From Cylindrospermum sp. NIES-4074 (GTDB taxonomy: Bacteria; Cyanobacteriota; Cyanobacteriia; Cyanobacteriales; Nostocaceae), in the NCBI GenBank assembly GCA_003994795.1, contig AP018269.1, positions 4,675,677 to 4,739,676 of the forward strand: 64,000 nt of DNA, in the 5' to 3' direction. Below the pieces are notes generated by a model. The model was given only the letters and a program-made list of their open reading frames with translations. It ran no database searches and was not told the origin of the DNA. The translations under genes and the position numbers were made by a program. The stretch's first letter is position 1. Each line of letters starts with the position of its first letter. Positions 35,751 to 44,449 of the stretch are shown one piece after another.

Positions 35751-37028
35751 ATGGTAAGTAAATTCCCGGAAGCAATTTCTGAAAATCTCACCAATTTTTT
35801 CCAAGATTTACTAAATCGTGGTTTTGATTATGCCATACAAGAAATTCATCCCACATCAATACACGATTTCACTAATTTTTTTCTGGAACTATCGGAAACA
35901 TACTCAAAGATTTCATCCTCAGATACTAATCCTAATCAACCAATTTTTAATGCCATACTTAACTTTTTTAGACAAGATAATTGGCAATTTCAACGGCTAA
36001 AACTTGAGCCTGTTCTACTTATACCTTTTCAAGGTATAAACGGTAAATGGAATTGTTACGCTAAAGCTAGAGAAATACAGAAACATTTTGTATTTTACTC
36101 TATTTGTCCCATTAAAGCCCCAGAATCTAAACGTGAAGCCATAGCAGAATTTATTGCTAGGGTCAATTATGACATGATTATTGGCAACTTTGAACTAGAC
36201 TTTAGTGTGGGGGAAATTCGCTACAAAACTAGTGTTGATGTTAAAGATGAGAGACTTAGCTTTAATAGCATCAAACATTTGGTTTACACCAACGTCAATA
36301 TGATGGATAAATACTTGCCAGGAATTATATCTGTAATTAATGATGAGGTTTTACCTGTATCTGCAATTAACCAAATTGAACTAATTTCCAATATTACCCA
36401 ATCTTTAGAAGAAGAACAGCTTTTAGTTGTTGCATCTAATCAGGAAGAGTTAGCGGTTAGCCCATCATCTCAAACAGATTTACAGGAACAGGAAAAAAGA
36501 CCTGATAGAGATTCCCATATATTAGCAATATTAACACCTGAAGAGATTGCTCAATTTCATCAAGTGTCGCAGATGGTAGCGCCTTATCAACGAAAACAAG
36601 TTCAAGGGATAAATGAGAAACTTAAAAGCGGAATTCTTTTGAGATTGGGGGATTTAGGAGAGGAAGTATTTGTCAGGGCAGATAATTTTTTTGGCGAGGT
36701 CAATTTATCGGCTAAAAATCTCAAATTAATTCAACGTTATTCAGGACTAGCGGGACGGATAAGATTACTTTGGCAATATCTCAATAATTGGAATGAGCAG
36801 CATGGAGAAATATTAGTAAATTCACAAGAAAGGACAATTTTAGTAGATTTAGATAATCTATTTTGGTGTATTGATGGGCGGTTGCAAAAACTAATAATAG
36901 ATGAATTAAAGGGTAGAAATGAGGTGGAAGTATTAATTGAAATTGAAGAATTTAGAGAAAAGTTAGGGGTTTATGAAAAGTTTGTTAAACAGATATCTTG
37001 CAGTAGTCCCAAAACCGCCTCAGAATGA
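35751..37028 (+). CDS. YbjN-domain protein of unknown function
   Basis: 425 residues. Residues about 75-200 look like a YbjN domain, a fold related to type III secretion chaperones: WNCYAKAREIQKHFVFYSIC, ending in an FELDFSVGEIRYKTSVDV beta region. A linker follows, then a C-terminal helical part with EEIAQFHQVSQMVAPYQRK and LSAKNLKLIQRYSGLAGRI. The stop codon lies within a dispersed REP-like repeat (CCGCCTCAGAATGAATTC), so the last residues (KTASE) are repeat-derived and the original C-terminus may have been longer. It is the last gene of the candidate effector neighbourhood. Confidence 0.6.
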   Translation: MVSKFPEAISENLTNFFQDLLNRGFDYAIQEIHPTSIHDFTNFFLELSETYSKISSSDTNPNQPIFNAILNFFRQDNWQFQRLKLEPVLLIPFQGINGKWNCYAKAREIQKHFVFYSICPIKAPESKREAIAEFIARVNYDMIIGNFELDFSVGEIRYKTSVDVKDERLSFNSIKHLVYTNVNMMDKYLPGIISVINDEVLPVSAINQIELISNITQSLEEEQLLVVASNQEELAVSPSSQTDLQEQEKRPDRDSHILAILTPEEIAQFHQVSQMVAPYQRKQVQGINEKLKSGILLRLGDLGEEVFVRADNFFGEVNLSAKNLKLIQRYSGLAGRIRLLWQYLNNWNEQHGEILVNSQERTILVDLDNLFWCIDGRLQKLIIDELKGRNEVEVLIEIEEFREKLGVYEKFVKQISCSSPKTASE

Positions 37029-37075
37029 ATTCTTAGGCTAATAGCCAAAGTCGTCTCAAGACGACTGAGAAAGGG
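37012..37075. repeat. REP-like hairpin repeat at the end of the YbjN-domain gene
   Basis: CCGCCTCAGAATGAATTCT and AGGCTAATAGCCAAAGTC match the repeat copies flanking the transposase at 51.75 and 52.4 kb. AGTCGTCTCAAGACGACT follows as an 18-bp palindrome. The repeat provides the TGA stop of the gene and may also end transcription between two convergent genes. Confidence 0.65.
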
Positions 37076-37085
37076 TTTAATGGGA

Positions 37086-38567
37086 TTAGTTTTTTTGTTC
37101 GACTATTGGTAGTGTTAGGGTAAAGGTGGTTTGACCAACGGGTGTAGAATCGAGTTTAAGATCGCCGCCGTGAGCGCGAGCAATTTCTCGTGAGAGGCTT
37201 AGTCCCAGTCCTACTCCTTCAATTTGACGATAGGCTACGCTCTGCGGGAGCCTATCGCGCGCAGGATTTCCCCGATAGAAGCGGTCGAAGATACGATCGC
37301 GATCGCCTACAGAAATATCATGGGAGCGATTGCTGATAGTCACAGCCACGGTTCCAGCTTGGTAACGTGCATGAATCTTAATCCAGCCATCTGGCAAGTT
37401 ATATTTGATGGCGTTGTCAATTAAGTTGTGCAAAACCTGTTTGAGCAAATCTTGATCAGCCTGTGCGTGCAAAGCCTGAGCAATCTTCGACTCTACCTGC
37501 AAATGGGGCGCAAGCATTTCTATATCATCCACCAAATCAGCTAAAACTGTTGATAGATTTACCTCTTGCCAATGTAAACGCATTTGCCCCGCATCCGCTA
37601 AAGATAGCAGCAACAACTTCCGCACGATCGCACCTAAACGCCGGACTTCATCCAGCAGATTACTTAAGTTTTGCTGCTGTTGAGAACCCAATGGCGCTTG
37701 GTGTAGCGATCGCTCTAATTCCCCCTGGAGAATCGCCAAAGGTGTCTTCAGTTCATGGGCCGCATCGGCACTAAAGCGCGAAGCTTGTTTAAAACTTCGT
37801 TCCAACCGTTCCATCATCTGGTTAAACACCTGGAGCAGTTCCACAAATTCTATGTCTGCGGTGTTGCTGGGAATACGTTGGTCTAGTCCTTTGGCTGTGA
37901 CACGGCGAATTGCAGATGTCACTTCATGCAGGGGTTTTAAGATAGTTCCAGATACTAACCAAGCGCCAACAGCTACCAAAATCAGCACCACGGGAATGGA
38001 GATGAGAAAGACATTGCTAATTGCACTCATTTCATAGTTGATCACCTGCAAATTGACAGCGATCGCCATGCGGACAAAAGGAGATGACACAGCACCCACT
38101 CGCCAAGTCCCGGTACTGGTGCGTTGTGTGATAACCTGGGACAGCCTACCTAGTGGTTCTTGAGGTGCGGGCCGACCCTGTGGAAACCTCCGTCGTGGCG
38201 GTGGAGGGGGTGGAAATGGTGGTGCAGGGGGAAAGAGTGCCATTCCCTCAAGTTGGGGAGTCCAGTTGGCTGATTGATGCAAAGGGTTACCTTCAGAATC
38301 AATTACCAGCAAGGCAATATCACTCTGGGAACGCCGCAAACCGAATACAGCAGCTAGGGATGTGGCGTAGGAATGCCAGTAGTTTGGCGGACGAGGAGGG
38401 GCTGATTCTTGTAACAATTGGCTTTTAATTTCACTATCAAGACGGGTGAGTTTAGCGTCATAAATCAGCAACCAAGAAGCGATCGCAAATCCGGCTATAG
38501 CTCCACCTGCCAGTAACGCAGACAGCAAAGCAATTCGCAGACGAAAGGAACGTAATTTCACCATCAA
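37086..38567 (-). CDS. Membrane sensor histidine kinase of a two-component pair
   Basis: 493 residues. A membrane helix near 10-32 and a second near 190-215 bound a periplasmic domain holding a proline-rich stretch (FPPAPPFPPPPPPRRRFPQG). HAMP (about 210-265), HisKA with phospho-His in FSADAAHELKTPLAILQGE, and HATPase (IDNAIKYNLPDG; EGVGLGLSLSREI) follow. Eight residues (RLPQSVAY) between the F and G2 boxes come from a palindromic DNA repeat at 37228-37257, an unusual in-frame insertion near the ATP lid. It overlaps the upstream regulator gene by 4 bp, so the pair is co-translated. The stimulus is unknown; the layout resembles metal- or envelope-sensing pairs. Confidence 0.88.
   Translation of the reverse strand: MMVKLRSFRLRIALLSALLAGGAIAGFAIASWLLIYDAKLTRLDSEIKSQLLQESAPPRPPNYWHSYATSLAAVFGLRRSQSDIALLVIDSEGNPLHQSANWTPQLEGMALFPPAPPFPPPPPPRRRFPQGRPAPQEPLGRLSQVITQRTSTGTWRVGAVSSPFVRMAIAVNLQVINYEMSAISNVFLISIPVVLILVAVGAWLVSGTILKPLHEVTSAIRRVTAKGLDQRIPSNTADIEFVELLQVFNQMMERLERSFKQASRFSADAAHELKTPLAILQGELERSLHQAPLGSQQQQNLSNLLDEVRRLGAIVRKLLLLSLADAGQMRLHWQEVNLSTVLADLVDDIEMLAPHLQVESKIAQALHAQADQDLLKQVLHNLIDNAIKYNLPDGWIKIHARYQAGTVAVTISNRSHDISVGDRDRIFDRFYRGNPARDRLPQSVAYRQIEGVGLGLSLSREIARAHGGDLKLDSTPVGQTTFTLTLPIVEQKN
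37228..37257. repeat. In-frame palindromic repeat inside the histidine kinase gene
   Basis: CGATAGGCT and AGCCTATCG are perfect 9-bp arms around a 12-nt loop. Read in the gene's frame the repeat encodes RLPQSVAY plus flanking residues within the ATP-binding domain, keeping the frame open. Related GCGTAGC/TCGCG words occur in intergenic repeats at 39460-39480 and 43920-43960. Confidence 0.65.
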
Positions 38568-39241
38568 GTTTCCGGCTTATAAAAACGATAGCCCACACCA
38601 CGCACACTTTCAATGCTGCTAGCACCGTCAAAGGAATCTAGCTTTTTGCGGATACGCTGAATGCAAACATCCACTAGATTTGTATTGGGGTTGAAATCGT
38701 AACCCCAGATATGCTCTAGAATTTGGGTGCGGGTAAAAACTCTTCCTGGCGATCGCATTAAATATTCCAGCAAATTAAACTCGCGGGTGGTAAGTTCCAC
38801 TGTTTGCTGGTTGCAGGTGACTTTATGGGTAATGCGGTCTAGTTTAATCGGCCCTACACACAAGAGATTTTGACCTTCACCAGAAACCCGACGCACCACA
38901 GCATGAATCCGAGCCACCAATTCTTCCACAAAAAACGGTTTTGCTAGATAGTCATCAGCACCGAGATTGAGTCCTTCGATGCGATCGTCTAATTCATTGC
39001 GAGCGGTCAATAAAATTACAGGTACATTTCGACCTGCTTGACGCAAACTTTTGAGGATTGCCAAGCCATCCTTTCCTGGCAACATGATATCTAACACGAT
39101 CACATCATAGGCATTGTCAACGGCACGGTAATATCCCTCATCACCGTTGTCACAATAATCTACCATAAAGCCCTGCTCTTTTAGACCCGCACAAACAAAG
39201 TTGGCAATCTTCGCTTCGTCTTCGACGTACAGGAGATGCAT
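38564..39241 (-). CDS. OmpR-family response regulator partnered with the adjacent kinase
   Basis: 225 residues from ATG 39241 (MHLLYVEDEAKI); an 18-residue extension up to 39295 is possible but atypical. The receiver has Asp in YDVIVLDIMLPGKDG and Lys in YLAKPFF; the winged-helix domain ends VESVRGVGYRFYKPE. The Arg/Lys-rich recognition helix (VDVCIQRIRKKLD) is of the CusR/CopR-like type, but the inducing signal cannot be read. It is the first gene of the operon with the kinase. Confidence 0.88.
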   Translation of the reverse strand: MHLLYVEDEAKIANFVCAGLKEQGFMVDYCDNGDEGYYRAVDNAYDVIVLDIMLPGKDGLAILKSLRQAGRNVPVILLTARNELDDRIEGLNLGADDYLAKPFFVEELVARIHAVVRRVSGEGQNLLCVGPIKLDRITHKVTCNQQTVELTTREFNLLEYLMRSPGRVFTRTQILEHIWGYDFNPNTNLVDVCIQRIRKKLDSFDGASSIESVRGVGYRFYKPET

Positions 39242-39545
39242 ACAAATAAAAGGAGTAAGCGCATGAGGCTTAATTATACTTCCATATCTCTGCAAGAAAA
39301 ATTACAAAAATGCAATCTAACTGTGGGTCAATTTGTCATCTGGGGATGGATTTATCAAAGTATCAGCAAGTTTTAGGAGATGACAATGATTTTACGTTCC
39401 TCTTTTTTATTGATTACAGCATCAATTTTAGTTCCGAGAGTGCGATCACCTACGGTGGGGCGTAGCCCATCGCGTAAGCGCTGACTTGTCAGTTCGCTTT
39501 TAGCGGGAGTGGGGTACAATCAGTACTCACTAAAGCTAATTCTTC

Positions 39546-41102
39546 TCAGTTCCGCTTAGAATAAATTAGAGGAATCGTGACTGTAATTTTTGTACCCACC
39601 CCAATTTCACTTTCTACGACAATCTTGCCTTGGTGTAAATCTACAGCCTTTTTAACAATTGATAGACCTAATCCTGTACCAGAAATTGTGCCTACGTTGC
39701 TGGCCCTGTGAAAAGGAGTAAACAATTGTGCTTGTTCTGCAACTGGAATGCCAATCCCTTCGTCCTGAATCTGAAAAATTGCTTCTCCCTGTTGAAGAAT
39801 TAAATTAAATTTAATATTCTCTTCTTCAGGGGAATATTTAATTGCATTAGAAAGCAAATTACTGATAATCTGCCGCAGCAGCTTCTCATCCATATATGCA
39901 ATACTACCTTCACCCTTGCAGGTAAATAAAATTTTCTGTTTATTGCTGCTAAGTTGCATCTCTTCCACTAAATCACTACAGAATTGCACAAGTTCAATTA
40001 AAGTGCGATTAAGTTGTATTTTTCCCGCTTCAGATTTTTCCACAAACAGCACATCATTCAATAGCTGCACCATATTTAAGACTGTAGAGATAATTCGTTG
40101 TAGATGTTTATCTTTTTTATCATCACTCAATTTCTGTTTATAGCTATTGAGAAGTTCAGCAGAAGATAAGATGATAGTTAAAGGAGTGCGGAATTCATGA
40201 GAGGCTGTAGCAATAAAGCGAGATTTTAATTCAATAAGTTCCTTCTCTTTTGCCAGTGCCTTGTGAATATCTTCTTCTGCCTGCTTTTGTTCGGTGATAT
40301 CTTCAAATGTACCGAGGACACCGACAATATTTCCTTCTGTATCATAAAGTGGAATCTTATGGCTTTCAAACCAAACTGGTTTATTATCCACTCGATATAG
40401 AGGTTTAACAATATGATATTCAGGTGTATTGATATCCATGAATTGACAATCATACTCCCGAAAAAAGTCAGCTTCTTCTTTTTTCCATGTCAAGTCAAAA
40501 TCTGTCTTACCGATAATATTCTCTGGTCTATTAACCCCTGCTATCTGTGCAAAATTGCGATTACAACCAAGGAAGACAGATTTTCTATCCTTCCAAAAAA
40601 TTAATTGGGGAATATTATCTATAACCAGCTGTAGCATTTGCTGAGAATCCCGCAGTGCTACCTCCACTCGTGTACGCTCTATTATTTCATTTTGCAGAGC
40701 AATATTTGCTGCCTCTAGTTGCTTAGGACTTGTTAAAGATAGTAACTGAGGAACTAATGAAACTAAAGACAATGCTGTATATACAGAAATCAAAGCGGTG
40801 ATTGCTTTCAGTAAACCTGATAACCAATAACTAGGATACCAAAGTGTTAATATTTCCATTAAATGGGTTGTACCGCAAGCAACAATAAATGCGCTGAACA
40901 TAAGCAATATCCAGTCAAAAGGTACATCTCGTCTCTTGCGGACAAAATAAACCAGCATCATCGGAATTGAATAATAAGCTACGGCAATTAGGGAATCTGA
41001 TAAGATATGCAGTAGAACTAATCCTGGTTTCCAGAGATAGCAGTGGCCGTGAGGCATGAACTGTTCTGTAGAAAAAAAAGTATTTAAAAATTTTGCCAAC
41101 AT
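39546..41102 (-). CDS. Ethylene-receptor-like sensor histidine kinase
   Basis: 518 residues. Three N-terminal membrane helices (about 25-120) match the plant ETR1 ethylene-binding domain. Residues Asp36, Tyr43, Ile46, Pro47, Ile73, Cys76 and His80 are each offset by 11 from ETR1 D25, Y32, I35, P36, I62, C65 and H69, so the whole copper/ethylene site is conserved ([22 protein letters not shown]). A PAS domain (about 150-275), HisKA ([17 protein letters not shown]) and HATPase ([21 protein letters not shown]) follow; there is no GAF domain. Synechocystis SynEtr1 has the same type of binding domain. No response regulator is adjacent on this strand except the upstream-unrelated pair at 38.6 kb. 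Confidence 0.9.
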   Translation of the reverse strand: MLAKFLNTFFSTEQFMPHGHCYLWKPGLVLLHILSDSLIAVAYYSIPMMLVYFVRKRRDVPFDWILLMFSAFIVACGTTHLMEILTLWYPSYWLSGLLKAITALISVYTALSLVSLVPQLLSLTSPKQLEAANIALQNEIIERTRVEVALRDSQQMLQLVIDNIPQLIFWKDRKSVFLGCNRNFAQIAGVNRPENIIGKTDFDLTWKKEEADFFREYDCQFMDINTPEYHIVKPLYRVDNKPVWFESHKIPLYDTEGNIVGVLGTFEDITEQKQAEEDIHKALAKEKELIELKSRFIATASHEFRTPLTIILSSAELLNSYKQKLSDDKKDKHLQRIISTVLNMVQLLNDVLFVEKSEAGKIQLNRTLIELVQFCSDLVEEMQLSSNKQKILFTCKGEGSIAYMDEKLLRQIISNLLSNAIKYSPEEENIKFNLILQQGEAIFQIQDEGIGIPVAEQAQLFTPFHRASNVGTISGTGLGLSIVKKAVDLHQGKIVVESEIGVGTKITVTIPLIYSKRN

Positions 41103-41602
41103 AAAATTTTTGATTTGGTACTAAAAGGTGTGATATATATGGATATGTTATTGGTGCTATACTTCTGTATTATCCAGGCATAAATCTTACTGAACAAGTG
41201 AGAATAAAGGCGTCAGTTATCAGCATTAAGAATGGTTAGAAAATCAGCAATCAAAAAAATCAAGATTGATTGCAAAATCACTCTCAATTCTGACTTTCAG
41301 ATTCTGTATGCTGAATTCTTACCCTAAAACAGTGGTAATAACTGTATAGGTTTAAGACTCTAACCTGCAAGAACTAGCATTTTGACTGGGTTGAATGAAG
41401 TAGAGTGTATAACTGATCTGCTACAAGTACCCCTGAGTATACTTCCAGTTAAAAGATAACGTAATTATTGTGATCAGACGGGATGCCTTTCAAATTAGTT
41501 CTCGTTAATACCCCATCTTATGCCTAAAGATATAGCTATTGCTAGATGCACAGGTTCGCTGGGAAGTTTTAATCTAGAACTGTTGCTCTGAGAATTAGAC
41601 TT
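41103..41602. other. Gene-free 500 bp between divergent genes
   Basis: AT-rich spacer between the ethylene-receptor-like kinase and the following protein. It should hold both promoters. I see no clear terminator, repeat or RNA gene in it. Confidence 0.4.
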
Positions 41603-42931
41603 GTGGATGCTATATTAAAGCGATCGCATGAATTGAAACAAGCTTTAGTCGATTTTGTTCTTGATGCAGAAGGAGAACTCGCACAAGCGCTAGAAACCTA
41701 TGCAGCGGAACAGTCCCGTCGTGGAAGCAAAGACAGTACACAGCAAGACTTCATTGTTGACAGCTTTATTGCAGAAGGAAAAGTCGCTAACTTGACACCC
41801 CTGGAGTTGTTTATTAACAGTCATCCAGATTTACTGGAAAGCGATCGCCATTTGCTTAAAAACTGGCATCATAGTTGTATCGGCTTATTTGCCATCATCA
41901 ACACTTTCCCTGATGGCTTTGAGTTAATGAATTGGCTAACAGATAAACGCTATATTGTCAAGCCCAACAATCATCAAACTCTACAGGAAATATCTCACCT
42001 GAAAGCTGGAGAAATCTTGCTGACACGCATTTTTCCCATCACCGATAACTACTGGATGTTTTCTAGTCCTTACACAATCATGGGAAAATTAGGTAAACCA
42101 AAACTTGCAGTCGCAATTGGTAACTTCAAAGAAAATTATAAAAATAATCTTTACAGCGATGCTCCCGAATTGCTAGAAGAAGCTTGGCAATCGGTAGCGA
42201 TATATCATCAGCAGTTTGTAGACTTTTTTGATAGTGATGAAATCACATTATCTGGATATGAACTAAATAAAAAGATTGGTGAATTTCAAGAAATTATTAC
42301 TGAACAACGCTTGGCAGCAGCAGGAATTGATACTTCCAAATCACTGATAGAAATGGCTGAAGAAGCTGGTGTAGGGGAAGAGGAAATTAAAGCAGCAGTC
42401 AAAGAAGTTGGTGCTGAATCTCAAGTTGTTTCTCAAATTTTCAACAGCAACAGCGGCAAAAGTAAAATGGTGATGCCAAAGGTAGATTTACCTGCCGAAC
42501 TCAAGAAAGCAGAGCAGGTAACTGCTCTTTCTCATCCTCGTTGGGGACAAATGTTTTTGCCTACCTATAGTCAAATTCAAGCTATTTTATCAGCAGAAGA
42601 CTGGCAAAGTGTAAAAGGTGCAGAAAAATTAATTCGCTACTATCTAGAAGACAAAAGTATTAATGCTTTCATCTGGCATCGATTAGCTCAAAAATTCCCA
42701 ACTCAATTAGAAAAGGTTTTACAAACTTACCTGCAACGTCCAGATTTTAACCTGGCAAATGATTTAGACGCAGTTTTACAAAGTTTTCACAAACCTATTG
42801 AGCCAGAGTTACCAGAAATTGCTAGTGTTCCGATACATCTACATAATTTATTTCAAGAAGCGGTTGCAGAAGTTAACAAAACTAAGCCTAAGAGTAAGAC
42901 ACAGAAAAAGCCGGCTAAGGGTTTTCGTTAA
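41603..42931 (+). CDS. Conserved hypothetical protein of cyanobacteria
   Basis: 442 residues from a GTG start with no obvious ribosome binding site. I do not recognise a named domain. The first 200 residues form an alpha/beta region (DRHLLKNWHHSCIGLFAII; DNYWMFSSPYTIMGKLGKPK). A helical middle (about 230-290) is rich in Glu and Ala (EMAEEAGVGEEEIKAAVKEV). The C-terminal part has SHPRWGQMFLPTYSQIQAIL and ends in a basic tail (KTKPKSKTQKKPAKGFR) that might bind nucleic acid or membrane phosphates. No signal peptide. It stands alone upstream of the CRISPR region. Confidence 0.6.
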   Translation: MDAILKRSHELKQALVDFVLDAEGELAQALETYAAEQSRRGSKDSTQQDFIVDSFIAEGKVANLTPLELFINSHPDLLESDRHLLKNWHHSCIGLFAIINTFPDGFELMNWLTDKRYIVKPNNHQTLQEISHLKAGEILLTRIFPITDNYWMFSSPYTIMGKLGKPKLAVAIGNFKENYKNNLYSDAPELLEEAWQSVAIYHQQFVDFFDSDEITLSGYELNKKIGEFQEIITEQRLAAAGIDTSKSLIEMAEEAGVGEEEIKAAVKEVGAESQVVSQIFNSNSGKSKMVMPKVDLPAELKKAEQVTALSHPRWGQMFLPTYSQIQAILSAEDWQSVKGAEKLIRYYLEDKSINAFIWHRLAQKFPTQLEKVLQTYLQRPDFNLANDLDAVLQSFHKPIEPELPEIASVPIHLHNLFQEAVAEVNKTKPKSKTQKKPAKGFR

Positions 42932-43041
42932 ATCAAATCTAACGCTTTCACTTTGTAGGGTGCATTTCTAACGCACTGTTTCTAAGATGTTGGTGCATGA
43001 GGAACAGTGTTTGCGTTTTCTCCATCCCCTAATTCAAGCCA

Positions 43042-43097
43042 GTAGGTTGGGTTGAGGAACGTTCGCGAACAGCGTGCCGGAGGCATAACCCAACATT
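43042..43097. repeat. GTAGGTTGGGTT / AACCCAAC hairpin repeat
   Basis: GTAGGTTGGGTTGAGGAACG ... ATAACCCAACATTT is a dispersed repeat with short inverted ends and an inner CGTTCGCGAACAGCG part. A related, better preserved copy is at 45437-45511, and parts recur near 63270-63375. Confidence 0.6.
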
Positions 43098-43133
43098 TGA
43101 TGCGGGAAAGCTTGGTAGCCTAACCTTTCAAAC

Positions 43134-43388
43134 GTTTCCATCCCCGTTAGGGGAAGTGGTCATGTAAAGGTTAATTCCATTCACTCACAAATTAGCAGAC
43201 ATAATGTTTCCATCCCCGTTAGGGGAAGTGGTGATGTAAAGACAGTCACCAACTATTGGTGTCAATGGCGTTGTGGAAAGTTTCCATCCCCGTTAGGGGA
43301 AGTGGTGATGTAAAGCACCAAATTGCGAAAGTCTGGCGGAAAAAGAAGTTTAGTTTCCATCCCCGTTAGGGGAAGTAGTGATGTAAAG
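43134..43388. CRISPR. Orphan CRISPR array: four 36-bp repeats, three spacers
   Basis: Repeats start at 43134, 43206, 43280 and 43353; each begins GTTTCCATCCCCGTTAGGGG and ends GTGATGTAAAG (36 bp). Spacers are unique: 43170-43205 (36 nt), 43242-43279 (38 nt) and 43316-43352 (37 nt). The first repeat has GTCATG for GTGATG and the last AGTAGTG for AGTGGTG. Each repeat contains the CCCC-GTTA-GGGG hairpin. Read on the minus strand the repeat ends GATGGAAAC, the usual 3' end of cyanobacterial repeats, so the array is probably transcribed leftwards. There are no cas genes in the window. Confidence 0.93.
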
Positions 43389-43580
43389 AGTTTACCTCTG
43401 GAAACATTACTGGGAGCGGGTTTCAGACCCCCAAATCGACGCATCTCTTGAAAATGGTAAAATATTTTCAAAAAGCTGTCAATTTTGTAGCCTGAAAGCC
43501 TTGCTACACAAGGCATCGACGCATCTCAACGGAATTATGCGGTTTTCAAGGTTCGGGGGAGATGCGTCGATGAGTTTCGA
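43389..43580 (-). promoter_or_regulatory. Probable CRISPR leader
   Basis: The 190 bp on the high-coordinate side of the array contain ATCGACGCATCTC twice in direct orientation (43435-43447, 43515-43527) and once inverted (GAGATGCGTCGAT, 43559-43571), plus an AAAGCCTTGCTACACAAGGC hairpin. With minus-strand transcription this is upstream of the first repeat, where a leader with adaptation motifs is expected. Confidence 0.5.
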
Positions 43581-43690
43581 TACAATGTATAAAAGCTTAT
43601 AACGTATTACTATTTTTGTCAATTTCACTTACACAAATTTTCCATTATTTAAAACACATTTGTCATAGGGACACAGTTAAAACGGCGGTT

Positions 43691-43794
43691 ATACCATTTC
43701 TCTTAAACCTTGATACATATGATTTATCCTAGCCCCCCTTTTTAAGGGGGGTTGGGGGGATCTCATTTGTTTCAACTTTATGGGGAATTGGTAT
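43691..43794. mobile_element. 104-bp MITE-like element, copy 2
   Basis: Appears base-for-base identical to the element at 24322-24425, with the same ATACCA...TGGTAT ends and the same TT/TAGAAA flanks. It lies in the repeat-rich, gene-free 42.9-44.1 kb interval. Confidence 0.7.
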
Positions 43795-43806
43795 TAGAAA
43801 CCGCGT

Positions 43807-43886
43807 CTACACAGGCAAAACCCACCTCCGTGGGTTTCAAATACTCAATTTTTCTTAGTCCACGAAGGTGGACTTCGTTTGTGTAG
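43807..43886. repeat. 80-bp imperfect inverted repeat with nested palindromes
   Basis: CTACACAGGCAAAACCCACC at the left and GGTGGACTTCGTTTGTGTAG at the right are imperfect inverted ends (15 of 20 match). Inside are two short hairpins, CCCACCTCCGTGGG and GTCCACGAAGGTGGAC. This looks like a dispersed Nostoc-type repeat. Confidence 0.6.
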
Positions 43887-44079
43887 CCAAGCCACTGCGT
43901 TGGGCGGGCAATGCCCGACTTGTTCGCGCAGCGTTCCCGCAGGGTAGCAAGTGGCGCGCGAATTCTATTCGCCCTGGCTGAAAAATGGCATGGAGTATTA
44001 TTTAATGTATAATTAAAAACATTACTTACCAGAACTAGATTCAGGTATCCTATCTGCGGTACGATCTCAAAAATCCACA

Positions 44080-44241
44080 ATGACAGAGGAATCTATGCAT
44101 GAGATAAAACCTTGGACTACTACCTTAGTAGTTATAGTATCTGTGATCGCAACTTCAATAGGCGTTTACAATTTGGAATTGTTCTTAAACACTACCTGTT
44201 TAATAGATACTATGCCTGCCAACCTTAAACATTGCAAGTAG
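44080..44241 (+). CDS. Small membrane protein, 53 residues, unknown
   Basis: ATG 44080 (or ATG 44095) opens a short frame: MTEESMHEIKPWTTT, then a hydrophobic LVVIVSVIATSIGVY helix, then a tail with two cysteines ending LKHCK. A single membrane segment with the N-terminus inside is likely. No homolog is recognised. It lies between repeats and a dioxygenase gene on the same strand; a ribosome site is not evident. It could be a chance frame. Confidence 0.4.
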   Translation: MTEESMHEIKPWTTTLVVIVSVIATSIGVYNLELFLNTTCLIDTMPANLKHCK

Positions 44242-44449
44242 TTGCTCTAACTAATTAGCCGAAGTTCATCAATCCCATGCATTTAATGCCATTACCAGAT
44301 TTTATGCTGGCAAGATGCAGAGACGTTATATTTAACGTTTCTACAGAAGAAATTTACCGCTAGGCGATCGCTCCAGTGAGTGGGAAAAATGCCACAATTA
44401 TAGGAATAGACTGCTGCTAAATACTTATTCACAAACTAATTGCGGAAAA

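Noticed and set aside
43262-43516. 84-codon minus-strand frame
   Set aside because: It lies across CRISPR repeats and the probable leader; its sequence is just translated repeat and spacer DNA.
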